NCBI GenBank assembly: GCA_021604585.1
Contig: BQJG01000017.1
Location: 1-55,533 of the forward strand
Source of the DNA: Hyphococcus sp.
GTDB lineage: Bacteria > Pseudomonadota > Alphaproteobacteria > Caulobacterales > Parvularculaceae
DNA: 55,533 bases
Direction of reading: 5' to 3'
A program made the position numbers and the translations under genes. This document shows positions 7,519 to 16,260 of the stretch, in pieces. Every line of letters begins with the position of its first letter. The first letter of the stretch is position 1. Below the pieces are notes generated by a model, which was not told the origin of the DNA, did no database searches, and saw nothing but the letters and a program-made list of their open reading frames with translations.

Positions 7519-10500
7519 ATGGCAAAAGATCATCCAGCTCAAGAGCCCAGCGCCGCCAAAACAGAGCGGAACCACTCCGATGAACGGAGAGCACAGGAAG
7601 ATGCGGCTTATGAGAATGACCGTGAGGCGCTAAAAAAGGCGCGAGACGAGGATAGGCCTGATTTTGACGGCGGAGAAGAGGCTGATGCCCATGGAAATCT
7701 CCATTTTGGTAAACAAAATCTAAATGAATCTCATAAGGCTGCGGGCTCCAACTCGCTCGCTGAAGCCTCTGGCGTATCTGGAGTGGCTACGACTGAGGCT
7801 GAATTGAAAGAGCCGACATCGCGCTCGAAGTCAGCTGCGACTGACGAGAAACAGGACGCGCAAAATGATTCGCACACAAGTGGGACTTCTGTGGACGTTC
7901 CTGAAGCAACAACGGAGGGGCAGGCATTCTCCGCAAGTGTTCGCAGCGCGAATCCGAGCATTGAAATAGGCGCTGAACTCAATTCGTTATCAAACAAATC
8001 CGAAAGTGTTCGCGAAAAACAATCTTCGGAAACCAGGCGTCAGACAGAGCTGGTTGAGGGTAAGCAGCAGCCAGTTTCTGAAGAGCCTGTAATCGTGAAC
8101 GATGACACGGCCCAAGGCGCCACAGATGTCGATCAAAGCAATGATGGGGGCGAATCTGAATCGGATAATTCTGATGATCTTTCGGCGCCTGAAAATCAGG
8201 CTCCGACCGGGATCGCATTTGAGCTTCAGCCTGCTTTTGAGAACGAAGCGGGCGCCGTGGTCGCGCGACTTAACTCAACTGATCCAGATAATGACGATAC
8301 AGCCGAGTACTCAATTGCTGAAGATCTGTCAAACACCTTTGAGATTGTTGGCGATGAACTCCGCTTAAGGGCGGGAGTTGCGTTTGATTTTGAAGCTCAA
8401 AACTCGTTTTCATTATCAATCAGAGTTACCGATAGTGCCGGCAATACATACGAGGAAGCGGTCACAATTGATGTGACGAACGTGAATGAAAACCCAAGTG
8501 AAGCATCCCTGAGCAACCTAGTTGTGTCTGAAAATGTCGCTGGCGGCAATGTCGGCACGTTGTCGGCAACAGACCCGGATGCGGGTGATAGCGTAGCATT
8601 TTCAGTTTCGGATGAACGATTTGAGATTATTGGGGATCAGCTAAAATTAAAAGCCGGCATCACATTCGATGCTGAACTTGAAGGCGATATAAGCCTAACA
8701 GTAACTGCCATTGATGAAGGCGGGTTGTCATCGACAACAGAATTTTTGATCAGCGTTGCAGATGTTAACGAGGCACCCTCGAACGTTTTTCTATCTAACT
8801 ATTCTATTACTGAAAACCTAACGGGAGGTGTCGTTGGCATCGTGTCAGCTACCGATCCAGATATCGGTGACACAATTGTTTTTGAAATTTCAGATAATAG
8901 ATTTGAAGTCGTCGGAGATAATCTAAAACTTAAAGATGGAATCTTTCTGGATGCGGAATCTTCAGATCCCATAAATCTGACAATAACAGCAACAGACGCA
9001 AAAGGGTTATCCGCAACGAATAATTTTTCAATTGATGTTGAAAATGTAAACGAAGGGCCGACGCTGAGTGTCGTCAGCAGCTCCGGATTGAAGGCCTCAT
9101 ACTTCAATATTGGCCATTCCTTGAGTAATTTGGACCAAGTTGACTTCGACGCAACGCCAGATGCAAAGGGTGTTGTTGATAGCCTCGATTATATGGCCGG
9201 CCAGGATGCTTTCTGGGCCGGGGCGCCAAGTGATTACTTTGCAGCGAAATATGAAGGCCAGTTGAATATCGCTGACGGCGGAATGTACGTGTTCAATATG
9301 GCCAGCGATGACGGCAGCGTGCTTTTCATTGATGGCGAAGCTGTGCTGGACAATGATGGCTTGCATGGCACGCGGACTCGTAGCGTTAGCTTAGAGCTTG
9401 ATGCCGGATTGCATGACATTGAGGTGCGCTACTTTGAAAATGGTGGTGCTCAAACCTTGCAACTTGCCTGGTCCGGTCCCGACACGGGTGGAATCAATGA
9501 AGTAATTGGCGGAGACGCTTTCCAAAACGGTGCTTCTCTGGACAACCTCGTTTTGGCTGATGATGAGGCTGGAGCTGTAGTAGCGCAGCTTGGCGTTTCT
9601 GATCCAGATATCGACGACACGCACAGCTTTGTTGTTAGTGATGACAGGTTTGAGGTGGCTGAGCTTGATGGCGGTCTTTTCCTTAAATTAAAGGCTGACT
9701 CTAGCATTGACTATGAGAGCGAGCAGTCAGTCAATCTCACCGTCACGGTGACTGATGCGGCCGGAGCAAGCGATACACTGGAATTTCCGATCACGGTTGA
9801 AGATGTAAACCAAGCCCCTTCTATTTCTTTGATCGGCGGCGAGGGCCTACAGGCCTCATATTACAATATTGGTCATTCGCTTAGTGATTTGAATCAAGTT
9901 GATTTCGAAGCCACACCCGATGCGCAGGGCGTTGTAAACAGCCTCAACTATATGAATGGACAGGATGTGTTCTGGGATGGAGCGCCCGGGGACTATTTTG
10001 CAGCGAAATATGAAGGCCAGCTCCTTGTTGAAGAGGCTGGACAGTATAATTTCTATTTGGCTAGTGATGATGGCAGCATGATGTTCATCGACGGCGTTGC
10101 TGTCCTTGACAATGATGGACTTCACTCGACCAGCACTCGATCAGTATCGATCGAACTCGATTCAGGCGCGCATGATATTGAAGTGCGGTATTTTGAAAAC
10201 GGCGGCGCTCAAACTCTTCAGTTGGCCTGGGCTGGACCAGATACAGGCGGCGCGACAGAAGTAATAGATAGTCAGAACTACCGGCTTCCGGGTTTTGATG
10301 ATGGTGATTTGCTTGGGGTGTCGGAAAACGCGACAGGAGATATAGCAGCGAGACTTTCGATCACGGACGATGATGGTCCTGTATCCAATATCACACTGAG
10401 CGATGACCGGTTTGAGGTTGTATCTGATGAAACAGGATACATTCTAAAACTCAAGGATGGCGTCCAGGTCGATTATGAGACTGAATCAGAAATCAGTGTT

Positions 10501-13500
10501 GAAGTCACCGCAACAGACGCCAAAGGTGAAAGTTCCTCTCAGACGTTCGTCGTGTCTGTGAGAAATGTGAGCGAGGCTCCAACTGATTTCGGCCTTACTC
10601 CTACGAATCGGACGGGGATATTGTCGCTCAATAGCGATGGCGGAACAGACGATGTGGCGATTGCTTCAAACCTTGAAGGGTTTCCAACGAGCGCGCTGAC
10701 GGTCGAAGTCCGATTCTCGTCGGACCAGACTGATGTAGGCAACGGTACGCCTTTATTTTCTTACGCGGCAAGCAACGGTTCCGACAATGAGGCGTTGATA
10801 TGGCTTGAGGGTGCAAGCGGCAAGCTGAACATCTTTTTAGCAGGCCAGAAAGTTAACACTGGTATTCCCAACTCGTCATTGCTGGATGGGCAGGAGCATC
10901 AAGTTTCCTTTAGCTGGGACCAGACATCAAATGATTTGAAAGTTTACGTCGATGGAAAGGCGGCTTTTGATACATCCATCAATATCCGTGACCTGAAGGC
11001 CAACGGTACGTTGGTTTTTGGCCAAGAGCAGGATAACCAAGGTGGCGGCTTCGCAAGCAATCAAGTATTTGAGGGCGAAATTTCTGAGGTTAGAATCTTC
11101 GATTATGCGCGCAGCGAAGCGGAAATTTCCGAGAATTTCGGCGCCTCAATCAACCATCCAGACACAGAGCCGGGCCTGATCAATAATTGGGCAATGAACT
11201 CTGATGCTGGGGGTTACGTTGAAGATCTCGCTGGGGGTAATGATCTGCAACTCGTTAATGGCGCACATGTGGAGGGCGGCTTGCCCTTTGAGGCGCCAAC
11301 GGTGTTTGAAAACTCTCCGGGCGCAGTTGCCGGTGTATTGGCGGCGACAGATGCGGATACAGGCTTGGCGATCAATGAGTTTGTGATAGTCAGCGATCCA
11401 TCAGGCGCTTTTGAAATCGTTGGAAACGAGATTAAACTAAAGGATGGAGTCTCGCTAGACCGGGAAGCACAAGACGCATATGAAGTTGTAGTCGATGCGA
11501 TTGGCGCAGGTGGAGTTGCAACGCAACAGGTCTTTTCCATCAGCGTCGCAAATGTTGATGAAGCTCCGATTGGCTTTACACTCACACCCGCCAGCAGCGA
11601 TCATATTCTGTCACTCAACCAAGACGGTGGTAATAATGACGCCGCTATTGCACAAAATATTGAGGGCTTCCCGACGGATGCATTAACTGTTGAAATTCTC
11701 TTTTCATCGGATCAGACAAACGTTGGAGATGGAACACCGCTTTTCTCCTATGCAGCAAGTAATGGGTCTAACAATGAGGCGCTGGTTTGGCTCGAGGGTG
11801 CAAGCGGCAATCTGAATATTTTCCTGGCTGGGACGAAGTACAACACAGGGATACCCAACTCTACGTTGTTGGATGGGGAGCCACATCAGGTCTCTTTTAC
11901 CTGGGATCAATCTACTAACGAGTTGAAAGTTTACATTGATGGCGAGCCATCATTTGAAACTGCTGCTAATGTTCGTGATTTGAAAGCGGGCGGCACGTTA
12001 GCGCTTGGGCAGGAGCAAGACAGTGAGGGGGGCGGATTCGATTCCAACCAGATATTTGAAGGTGAGTTTGCAGAAGTTCGTATTTTTGACTACGCGCGCA
12101 ATCAAGTCGAAATTGCCGAGAATGCAGGTTCACCTATTAGCAATCCTGAAACAGAGCCGGGATTGGTCAATGATTGGGTGATGAATTCTGAGGTCGGCGG
12201 CATAGTAGAGGATCTTGTTGGCGGAAATGATCTGCAGCTGCAAGGTGGCGCAAAGATACAGAATAGCGACGGCACAACAGATCCGCATGTGGCGGAAAAC
12301 AACGCTGGTGCACTCGTGGGCATACTGTCCGCACAGGACCCAGAAACTGGCGAGATGGTCACGAATTTTGCGATTGAATTTGACCCATCTGGTTTGTTTG
12401 AAATTGTTGGTAATGAATTGAAGGTAAAGAGCGGCGCTGCTCTCGATTACGAAGCACAACAGGCGCATGATGTTGTTGTGCGCGCTAATTCAGCTGGCGG
12501 TGAGTCCTCATTGCTCTCTGTTACAGTGCAAGTTGACGATGGCGCTGACCTGAATATCATTGACGGTTCGGGAGAAAATGATCGTTTGCGCGGAACGGAC
12601 GGGAATGATTCTATCTCTGGCGGAGAAGGAAACGACGTCATCCGTGGGCGTGGCGGCGACGACGTCATCTCCGGCGGCGACGGCAATGACAATATTGCGG
12701 GCAATGCCGGTGCGGACCAGCTTTATGGCGGTGCGGGCGACGATTTGATTTATGCTGACAGCGACGACACCGTGATTGACGGCGGCGAGGGAACGGATCG
12801 TGTCATCGTCCAGGGTGACGGCGACTTCTCCATCGACATGGCTGCGTCGGATGTGGAGCGGGTTGACGGCGGCGGCGGTAATGATGCGATTGACGCCAGC
12901 AGCGCGACTGAAGCGGTGCGCCAATATGGCAATGCCGGTGATGATGTGCTGACCGGCGGGTCTGGAAACGACATCCAGCGCGGCGGCGATGGCGACGACG
13001 TCATCTCCGGCGGCGACGGCAATGACAATATTGACGGTGGCTCGGGCGAAGACCGTCTGACGGGCGGTGTTGGTAATGATCGTATCGTCGGTGGCGATGG
13101 GAATGATACAGTTGTATATTCTGGCAATCGCGCTGATTACACCATCCAGAAAATCAATGAAACAACCTTTAGAGTTATAGACAATCGCACAGATTCACCA
13201 GACGGAACAGATCGGGTCTCTAGTGCGGAGGTATTTGAGTTTGCGGACCAGTCGGTTGACGTCGCAGATATTTTGAACGCACCGCCTACGGATATTTCGC
13301 TCACGCCGGTTACATCAATCCGAACAGTAGCGGCGGCTGTCGATAATTCCGTTCTGACTACAGCTAATGGCGGAGGAAGTGGTACGGCAATAGTAGATTT
13401 GACATCTGCAACCGACGGCAGCGAAATGATTACGATGGCTTTTGGTTCAATCGATAACTCATTTGAATTGCTTGTAAACGGACAGTCTATTTCGGGAGAA

Positions 13501-14496
13501 ACGTTGCAGTTACAGTCGAATGTTTATCAACCTGACAGCCAGGCGTTTCTTAAGTTTCAAGACGGCTCTGCGATCAACTCTCCTTGGGTTGCAAATGGCG
13601 ACGGAGCGCCTCGCGTCATCGTTCAAGTCACTGAAAATAATGTTCAGGTGTTTGCGATGCGCAATCCTAACTCCGGCAACTACGAGCCCATGACAATTGT
13701 CAATGGTGAGTTCACTCCGCCTGTTTTCCTTGATGGTGAAAATACTGTCACCGTCATTAATCCAGACGATGACGGACCGGATGGGCTGAGTGTGACTGTT
13801 TCCGCTCAGTTCGACGAAGTCATCTCAGGCCCCGTTGAAGGGGAAAATGGCGCAGTAGTAGGCGCCCTGTCAGTCACGGATTCAGATGCAATTGCGCCTG
13901 CTAGTTTTTCAATCTCTAACGATTCTTCAGATGCATTTGAAGTGGTAGGCAACGAACTCAAAGTTAAGGATGGCATGTCGCTGGATGCTGACGATCAGTC
14001 TTCTCATGAAATAACCATAAATGTGATGGACGAACACGGCGCTATCTATCAAGAAACACTGACCGTAGAAGTGCAAGCAACGCGTCCCGCTGCATCGCAA
14101 TTCATAATAGGAGATGGCGACGGCAACGCCCTTTCAGGCAGCGACCGTGACGATTCTATATATGGCGGCGGCGGCGATGATACTCTTAATGGCGGCGCAG
14201 GCGATGACTTTCTGTCAGGCGGTGACGGATCCGATGTATTCGTTTATGATATGGGTGATGGGTCGGATCATATGGTAGGCGGCTCTGGTGATGGTTGGGT
14301 CGATGTCATTCAACTAAATGATGGAGCAATGCCGCTCGGTGAGTTTGGAACGGATTGGACGGTTGATTTGACTGATGGAACCGTAAATTCTGTAGACGAA
14401 GCATCTGTCATCTTCAGCGACGATGCGAGTGGCCACATCACGCTCAGCGACGGGTCTATCATCAATTTTGCAGAAATCGAGCAGATTACTTTCTAA
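7519..14496 (+). CDS. Giant RTX adhesin with cadherin-like, PA14-like and LamG-like modules
   Basis: 2325 residues, very acidic, with no N-terminal signal peptide, as expected of a type I secretion substrate. Order (approximate): disordered acidic N-terminus 1-225; three cadherin-like repeats 228-515, each ending DVNE/NVNE-like; PA14-like domain 524-657; cadherin-like 672-766; second PA14-like 773-914; cadherin-like 924-1020; LamG-like 1024-1254; cadherin-like 1258-1347; second LamG-like 1350-1587; cadherin-like 1589-1674. RTX nonapeptides (GGxGxDxI) follow at 1681-1870, an RTX-associated segment to 1920, an unrecognised beta-rich domain 1921-2100, a cadherin-like repeat 2110-2195, and a second RTX block 2198-2275. 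The C-terminal secretion signal ends EIEQITF. RTX repeats bind calcium and fold after export. PA14 and LamG folds commonly bind carbohydrates, so surface or matrix attachment is inferred. The exporter, adaptor and TolC genes flank it. Confidence 0.93.
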   Translation: MAKDHPAQEPSAAKTERNHSDERRAQEDAAYENDREALKKARDEDRPDFDGGEEADAHGNLHFGKQNLNESHKAAGSNSLAEASGVSGVATTEAELKEPTSRSKSAATDEKQDAQNDSHTSGTSVDVPEATTEGQAFSASVRSANPSIEIGAELNSLSNKSESVREKQSSETRRQTELVEGKQQPVSEEPVIVNDDTAQGATDVDQSNDGGESESDNSDDLSAPENQAPTGIAFELQPAFENEAGAVVARLNSTDPDNDDTAEYSIAEDLSNTFEIVGDELRLRAGVAFDFEAQNSFSLSIRVTDSAGNTYEEAVTIDVTNVNENPSEASLSNLVVSENVAGGNVGTLSATDPDAGDSVAFSVSDERFEIIGDQLKLKAGITFDAELEGDISLTVTAIDEGGLSSTTEFLISVADVNEAPSNVFLSNYSITENLTGGVVGIVSATDPDIGDTIVFEISDNRFEVVGDNLKLKDGIFLDAESSDPINLTITATDAKGLSATNNFSIDVENVNEGPTLSVVSSSGLKASYFNIGHSLSNLDQVDFDATPDAKGVVDSLDYMAGQDAFWAGAPSDYFAAKYEGQLNIADGGMYVFNMASDDGSVLFIDGEAVLDNDGLHGTRTRSVSLELDAGLHDIEVRYFENGGAQTLQLAWSGPDTGGINEVIGGDAFQNGASLDNLVLADDEAGAVVAQLGVSDPDIDDTHSFVVSDDRFEVAELDGGLFLKLKADSSIDYESEQSVNLTVTVTDAAGASDTLEFPITVEDVNQAPSISLIGGEGLQASYYNIGHSLSDLNQVDFEATPDAQGVVNSLNYMNGQDVFWDGAPGDYFAAKYEGQLLVEEAGQYNFYLASDDGSMMFIDGVAVLDNDGLHSTSTRSVSIELDSGAHDIEVRYFENGGAQTLQLAWAGPDTGGATEVIDSQNYRLPGFDDGDLLGVSENATGDIAARLSITDDDGPVSNITLSDDRFEVVSDETGYILKLKDGVQVDYETESEISVEVTATDAKGESSSQTFVVSVRNVSEAPTDFGLTPTNRTGILSLNSDGGTDDVAIASNLEGFPTSALTVEVRFSSDQTDVGNGTPLFSYAASNGSDNEALIWLEGASGKLNIFLAGQKVNTGIPNSSLLDGQEHQVSFSWDQTSNDLKVYVDGKAAFDTSINIRDLKANGTLVFGQEQDNQGGGFASNQVFEGEISEVRIFDYARSEAEISENFGASINHPDTEPGLINNWAMNSDAGGYVEDLAGGNDLQLVNGAHVEGGLPFEAPTVFENSPGAVAGVLAATDADTGLAINEFVIVSDPSGAFEIVGNEIKLKDGVSLDREAQDAYEVVVDAIGAGGVATQQVFSISVANVDEAPIGFTLTPASSDHILSLNQDGGNNDAAIAQNIEGFPTDALTVEILFSSDQTNVGDGTPLFSYAASNGSNNEALVWLEGASGNLNIFLAGTKYNTGIPNSTLLDGEPHQVSFTWDQSTNELKVYIDGEPSFETAANVRDLKAGGTLALGQEQDSEGGGFDSNQIFEGEFAEVRIFDYARNQVEIAENAGSPISNPETEPGLVNDWVMNSEVGGIVEDLVGGNDLQLQGGAKIQNSDGTTDPHVAENNAGALVGILSAQDPETGEMVTNFAIEFDPSGLFEIVGNELKVKSGAALDYEAQQAHDVVVRANSAGGESSLLSVTVQVDDGADLNIIDGSGENDRLRGTDGNDSISGGEGNDVIRGRGGDDVISGGDGNDNIAGNAGADQLYGGAGDDLIYADSDDTVIDGGEGTDRVIVQGDGDFSIDMAASDVERVDGGGGNDAIDASSATEAVRQYGNAGDDVLTGGSGNDIQRGGDGDDVISGGDGNDNIDGGSGEDRLTGGVGNDRIVGGDGNDTVVYSGNRADYTIQKINETTFRVIDNRTDSPDGTDRVSSAEVFEFADQSVDVADILNAPPTDISLTPVTSIRTVAAAVDNSVLTTANGGGSGTAIVDLTSATDGSEMITMAFGSIDNSFELLVNGQSISGETLQLQSNVYQPDSQAFLKFQDGSAINSPWVANGDGAPRVIVQVTENNVQVFAMRNPNSGNYEPMTIVNGEFTPPVFLDGENTVTVINPDDDGPDGLSVTVSAQFDEVISGPVEGENGAVVGALSVTDSDAIAPASFSISNDSSDAFEVVGNELKVKDGMSLDADDQSSHEITINVMDEHGAIYQETLTVEVQATRPAASQFIIGDGDGNALSGSDRDDSIYGGGGDDTLNGGAGDDFLSGGDGSDVFVYDMGDGSDHMVGGSGDGWVDVIQLNDGAMPLGEFGTDWTVDLTDGTVNSVDEASVIFSDDASGHITLSDGSIINFAEIEQITF
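9090..10255 (+). repeat. Internal duplication of the PA14-like module in the adhesin gene
   Basis: The coding segments at about 9090-9495 and 9850-10255 encode near-identical PA14-like domains. Shared stretches include SYxNIGHSLS, DYFAAKYEGQL and HDIEVRYFENGGAQ. They are separated by one cadherin-like repeat. The protein similarity is much higher than between the cadherin repeats, and the DNA is also alike in places (GCAGCGAAATATGAAGGCCA in both), pointing to a fairly recent module duplication. Confidence 0.8.
10590..12280 (+). repeat. Internal duplication of the LamG-like module in the adhesin gene
   Basis: Segments at about 10590-11280 and 11566-12280 encode two LamG/concanavalin-like domains of about 230 residues with long shared stretches such as TPLFSYAASNGS, NEAL-WLEGASG and EVRIFDYAR. 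Each is followed by a cadherin-like repeat, so the duplicated unit was probably LamG plus cadherin. Synonymous differences are frequent, so this copy is not brand new. Confidence 0.8.
12655..13033 (+). repeat. 43-bp exact direct repeat within the RTX block
   Basis: The DNA at 12655-12697 and 12991-13033 is identical over 43 bp and encodes GDDVISGGDGNDNI in both places. The surrounding RTX segment (about 12600-13100) uses GC-rich codons (ggc, gac, atc), in contrast to the AT-richer coding style of the rest of the gene. This suggests the calcium-binding block was recombined or replaced separately from the adhesive modules. Confidence 0.75.
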
Positions 14497-15882
14497 TTAT
14501 TCGGCGCCGATCTCGTAAGCGCCCAAGATAGTCCCTGTTGCAGCAGCCAATTCATATTGGCTCACACGCAACTCGTACTCTGCTTGAGAAGCATTAATTT
14601 GCGCAATCACGAGGTCGCGTTGTCCATCCAGCACGTCGATAACGCTGCGCTGGCCAGCTTCATATTCCATTTGCAGTCCTTTGACAGACTGACGGGCTGC
14701 TTCAATGCCAGACTTGGCTGCGATAGCTCGTGAGGTGGCCTCAGCCAGTTGGCGCCAACTACGCTGCACAACTTCATCTACAGCCAATATTGCCATTGTA
14801 ACTTGCGCTTCTTGTTGTGCGACAGAAGCGTTTGCACTTTTAACGCCTGCTATATTCGACCCCTGTTTAAAAATAGGCACACGCATGCGAGCAAGAATTT
14901 GAAACTCTTCATCATCTTGCGTAGGAAGCAGAGGGTCTTCACCATAGTTTTTGTAATAACTTCCCTCCAGGGTCAGTTGAGGCGCAAAAACGCCCAGCGC
15001 GGCTTTCTTGTCGAGTTTGGCGGCCGCAGCTGCGGCATCTGCTGCTCCAATCGCGGGATTGTTGTTGTGGGCGACTGAAATTGCGTCTTCAGCGGAAGAA
15101 AAAGCACCCGCTAAATCCTGCGTGTCTGGAAGGAGCAATATGGGCGGCGCGACTCCAACTATCCGGTGATATGCCGCCTCTTGTTGAGCCAGTGTTGTTC
15201 GGGCGAGTCCAAGGTCTACCTGAGCCTGCGCCAGGCGCATGCGCGCTTGCTCCACTCCCGTTCTGCTTTGAGCGCCGGCCTTTGACCGTTTTTCAGAGAC
15301 AGTAAGCTGTTGGCTTACAAGCGACATGTTTTCAATTCGGTGATCAACGATCGAACGCGCCAATATAACGCCAGCATGCGCGCGCGCTGCCTCAAGACCT
15401 GTCTGCTGCATGACTGCAAGCAGCGATAAATCAGATTGTGATACGCGAGTACGCGCGGCGCGATACTTGTTTATCGCGGAAAGGCCTTGAAACACGGGTT
15501 GGATGGCCGTTACACCGACCGTTGTTTCATTTCCATCTGTTAGCCCTTGAAAGCTATCACTCCGCCATTTGTCATTGGCATAGGTGGCGTTAGCCTCGAT
15601 CTCTGGCAAAAAGTTGCCTAGCGCGCGAAAACGCTCCGCTTTGGCGGCATCTTTCTGAGCGACAGCCATTCGAATCTGTGGGTTATGGCTAAGCGCTGCG
15701 CGGATCGACCCCGCCACCGAACCAACATCATCCATTTGCGCGTCAGTCTGTTCCTCATTGTTGTAGGCGTCATAAACGCTGCCTTTGTCTTCACGTTCCC
15801 TTGCCATCGCAGGTTCAGTGACTGCGGCCAGGACGAGAGCCGAAAGCCCTGTGAAAGACAAAACGCAAAATCTTACAATCAT
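14497..15882 (-). CDS. TolC-family outer-membrane channel
   Basis: 461 residues with an N-terminal signal peptide (hydrophobic core LSFTGLSALVLAAV, cleavage near PAMA, about residue 26). Two internally repeated outer-membrane efflux domains follow (about 50-240 and 260-445), dominated by long Ala/Gln/Glu-rich helices. Motifs typical of TolC homologues include AQAQVDLGLARTTL in the first half and DVLDGQRDLVIAQ near the end. It would provide the trimeric outer-membrane exit duct for the exporter at 2038-7327. The gene is convergent with the adhesin and the two stop codons abut exactly (14496/14497), leaving no room for a terminator between them. Confidence 0.92.
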   Translation of the reverse strand: MIVRFCVLSFTGLSALVLAAVTEPAMAREREDKGSVYDAYNNEEQTDAQMDDVGSVAGSIRAALSHNPQIRMAVAQKDAAKAERFRALGNFLPEIEANATYANDKWRSDSFQGLTDGNETTVGVTAIQPVFQGLSAINKYRAARTRVSQSDLSLLAVMQQTGLEAARAHAGVILARSIVDHRIENMSLVSQQLTVSEKRSKAGAQSRTGVEQARMRLAQAQVDLGLARTTLAQQEAAYHRIVGVAPPILLLPDTQDLAGAFSSAEDAISVAHNNNPAIGAADAAAAAAKLDKKAALGVFAPQLTLEGSYYKNYGEDPLLPTQDDEEFQILARMRVPIFKQGSNIAGVKSANASVAQQEAQVTMAILAVDEVVQRSWRQLAEATSRAIAAKSGIEAARQSVKGLQMEYEAGQRSVIDVLDGQRDLVIAQINASQAEYELRVSQYELAAATGTILGAYEIGAE

Positions 15883-16092
15883 TTAGGCGGAAACCCTTGT
15901 TCGTATCTCGATACCGTAATCATGGTTAATGATCTGTGACCTTGCCAAAGTGCAGCTTTGAAAGCGTTACTCTTCCTGGACGCCACAAGGTGGGGATTCG
16001 CGTTATTGCGCTATGAGCCATCGCCAATGGAGCTACGAATCGGGCGCGGCTCTGGACATATGCTTTTATTGGAGGTTCGGTGTCAGGCCGAC

Positions 16093-16184
16093 TGGCGGAG
16101 AAGAAGGGATTCGAACCCTCGAAGGGAGTTAAAGCCCTTACTCCCTTAGCAGGGGAGCGCCTTCGACCACTCGGCCACTTCTCC
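16093..16184 (-). tRNA. tRNA-Ser(GCT)
   Basis: Class II tRNA on the minus strand with an encoded CCA end at 16093-16095. Acceptor GGAGAAG pairs with CTTCTCC. The anticodon stem CTCCC/GGGAG encloses loop CTGCTAA, so the anticodon is GCT (16148-16150), reading AGC/AGT. A long variable arm (AGTAAGGGCTTTAACT region) and the T-loop GGTTCGAATCC are present. The flanking 15883-16092 holds no convincing gene. Confidence 0.96.
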
Positions 16185-16260
16185 GCCGCCGGTAATGCCC
16201 GGAAATTGGAGGCTTGGCAAGGCGCGATTAAGCGCCAGAGCCAAGGGCTTACGTTTGAAT

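Noticed and set aside
12560..13130. RTX repeats as a separate gene
   Set aside because: The frame is continuous with the cadherin modules upstream and the secretion signal downstream; a mosaic origin is possible but it is one gene.
15958..16149. 63-codon plus-strand frame
   Set aside because: It ends within the antisense of tRNA-Ser(GCT) and reads like non-coding sequence.
16093..16184. tRNA-Ser as an integration site for a mobile island
   Set aside because: No integrase, no tRNA 3'-end direct repeat was noticed nearby, and flanking genes are housekeeping; the same holds for the tRNA at 47671.
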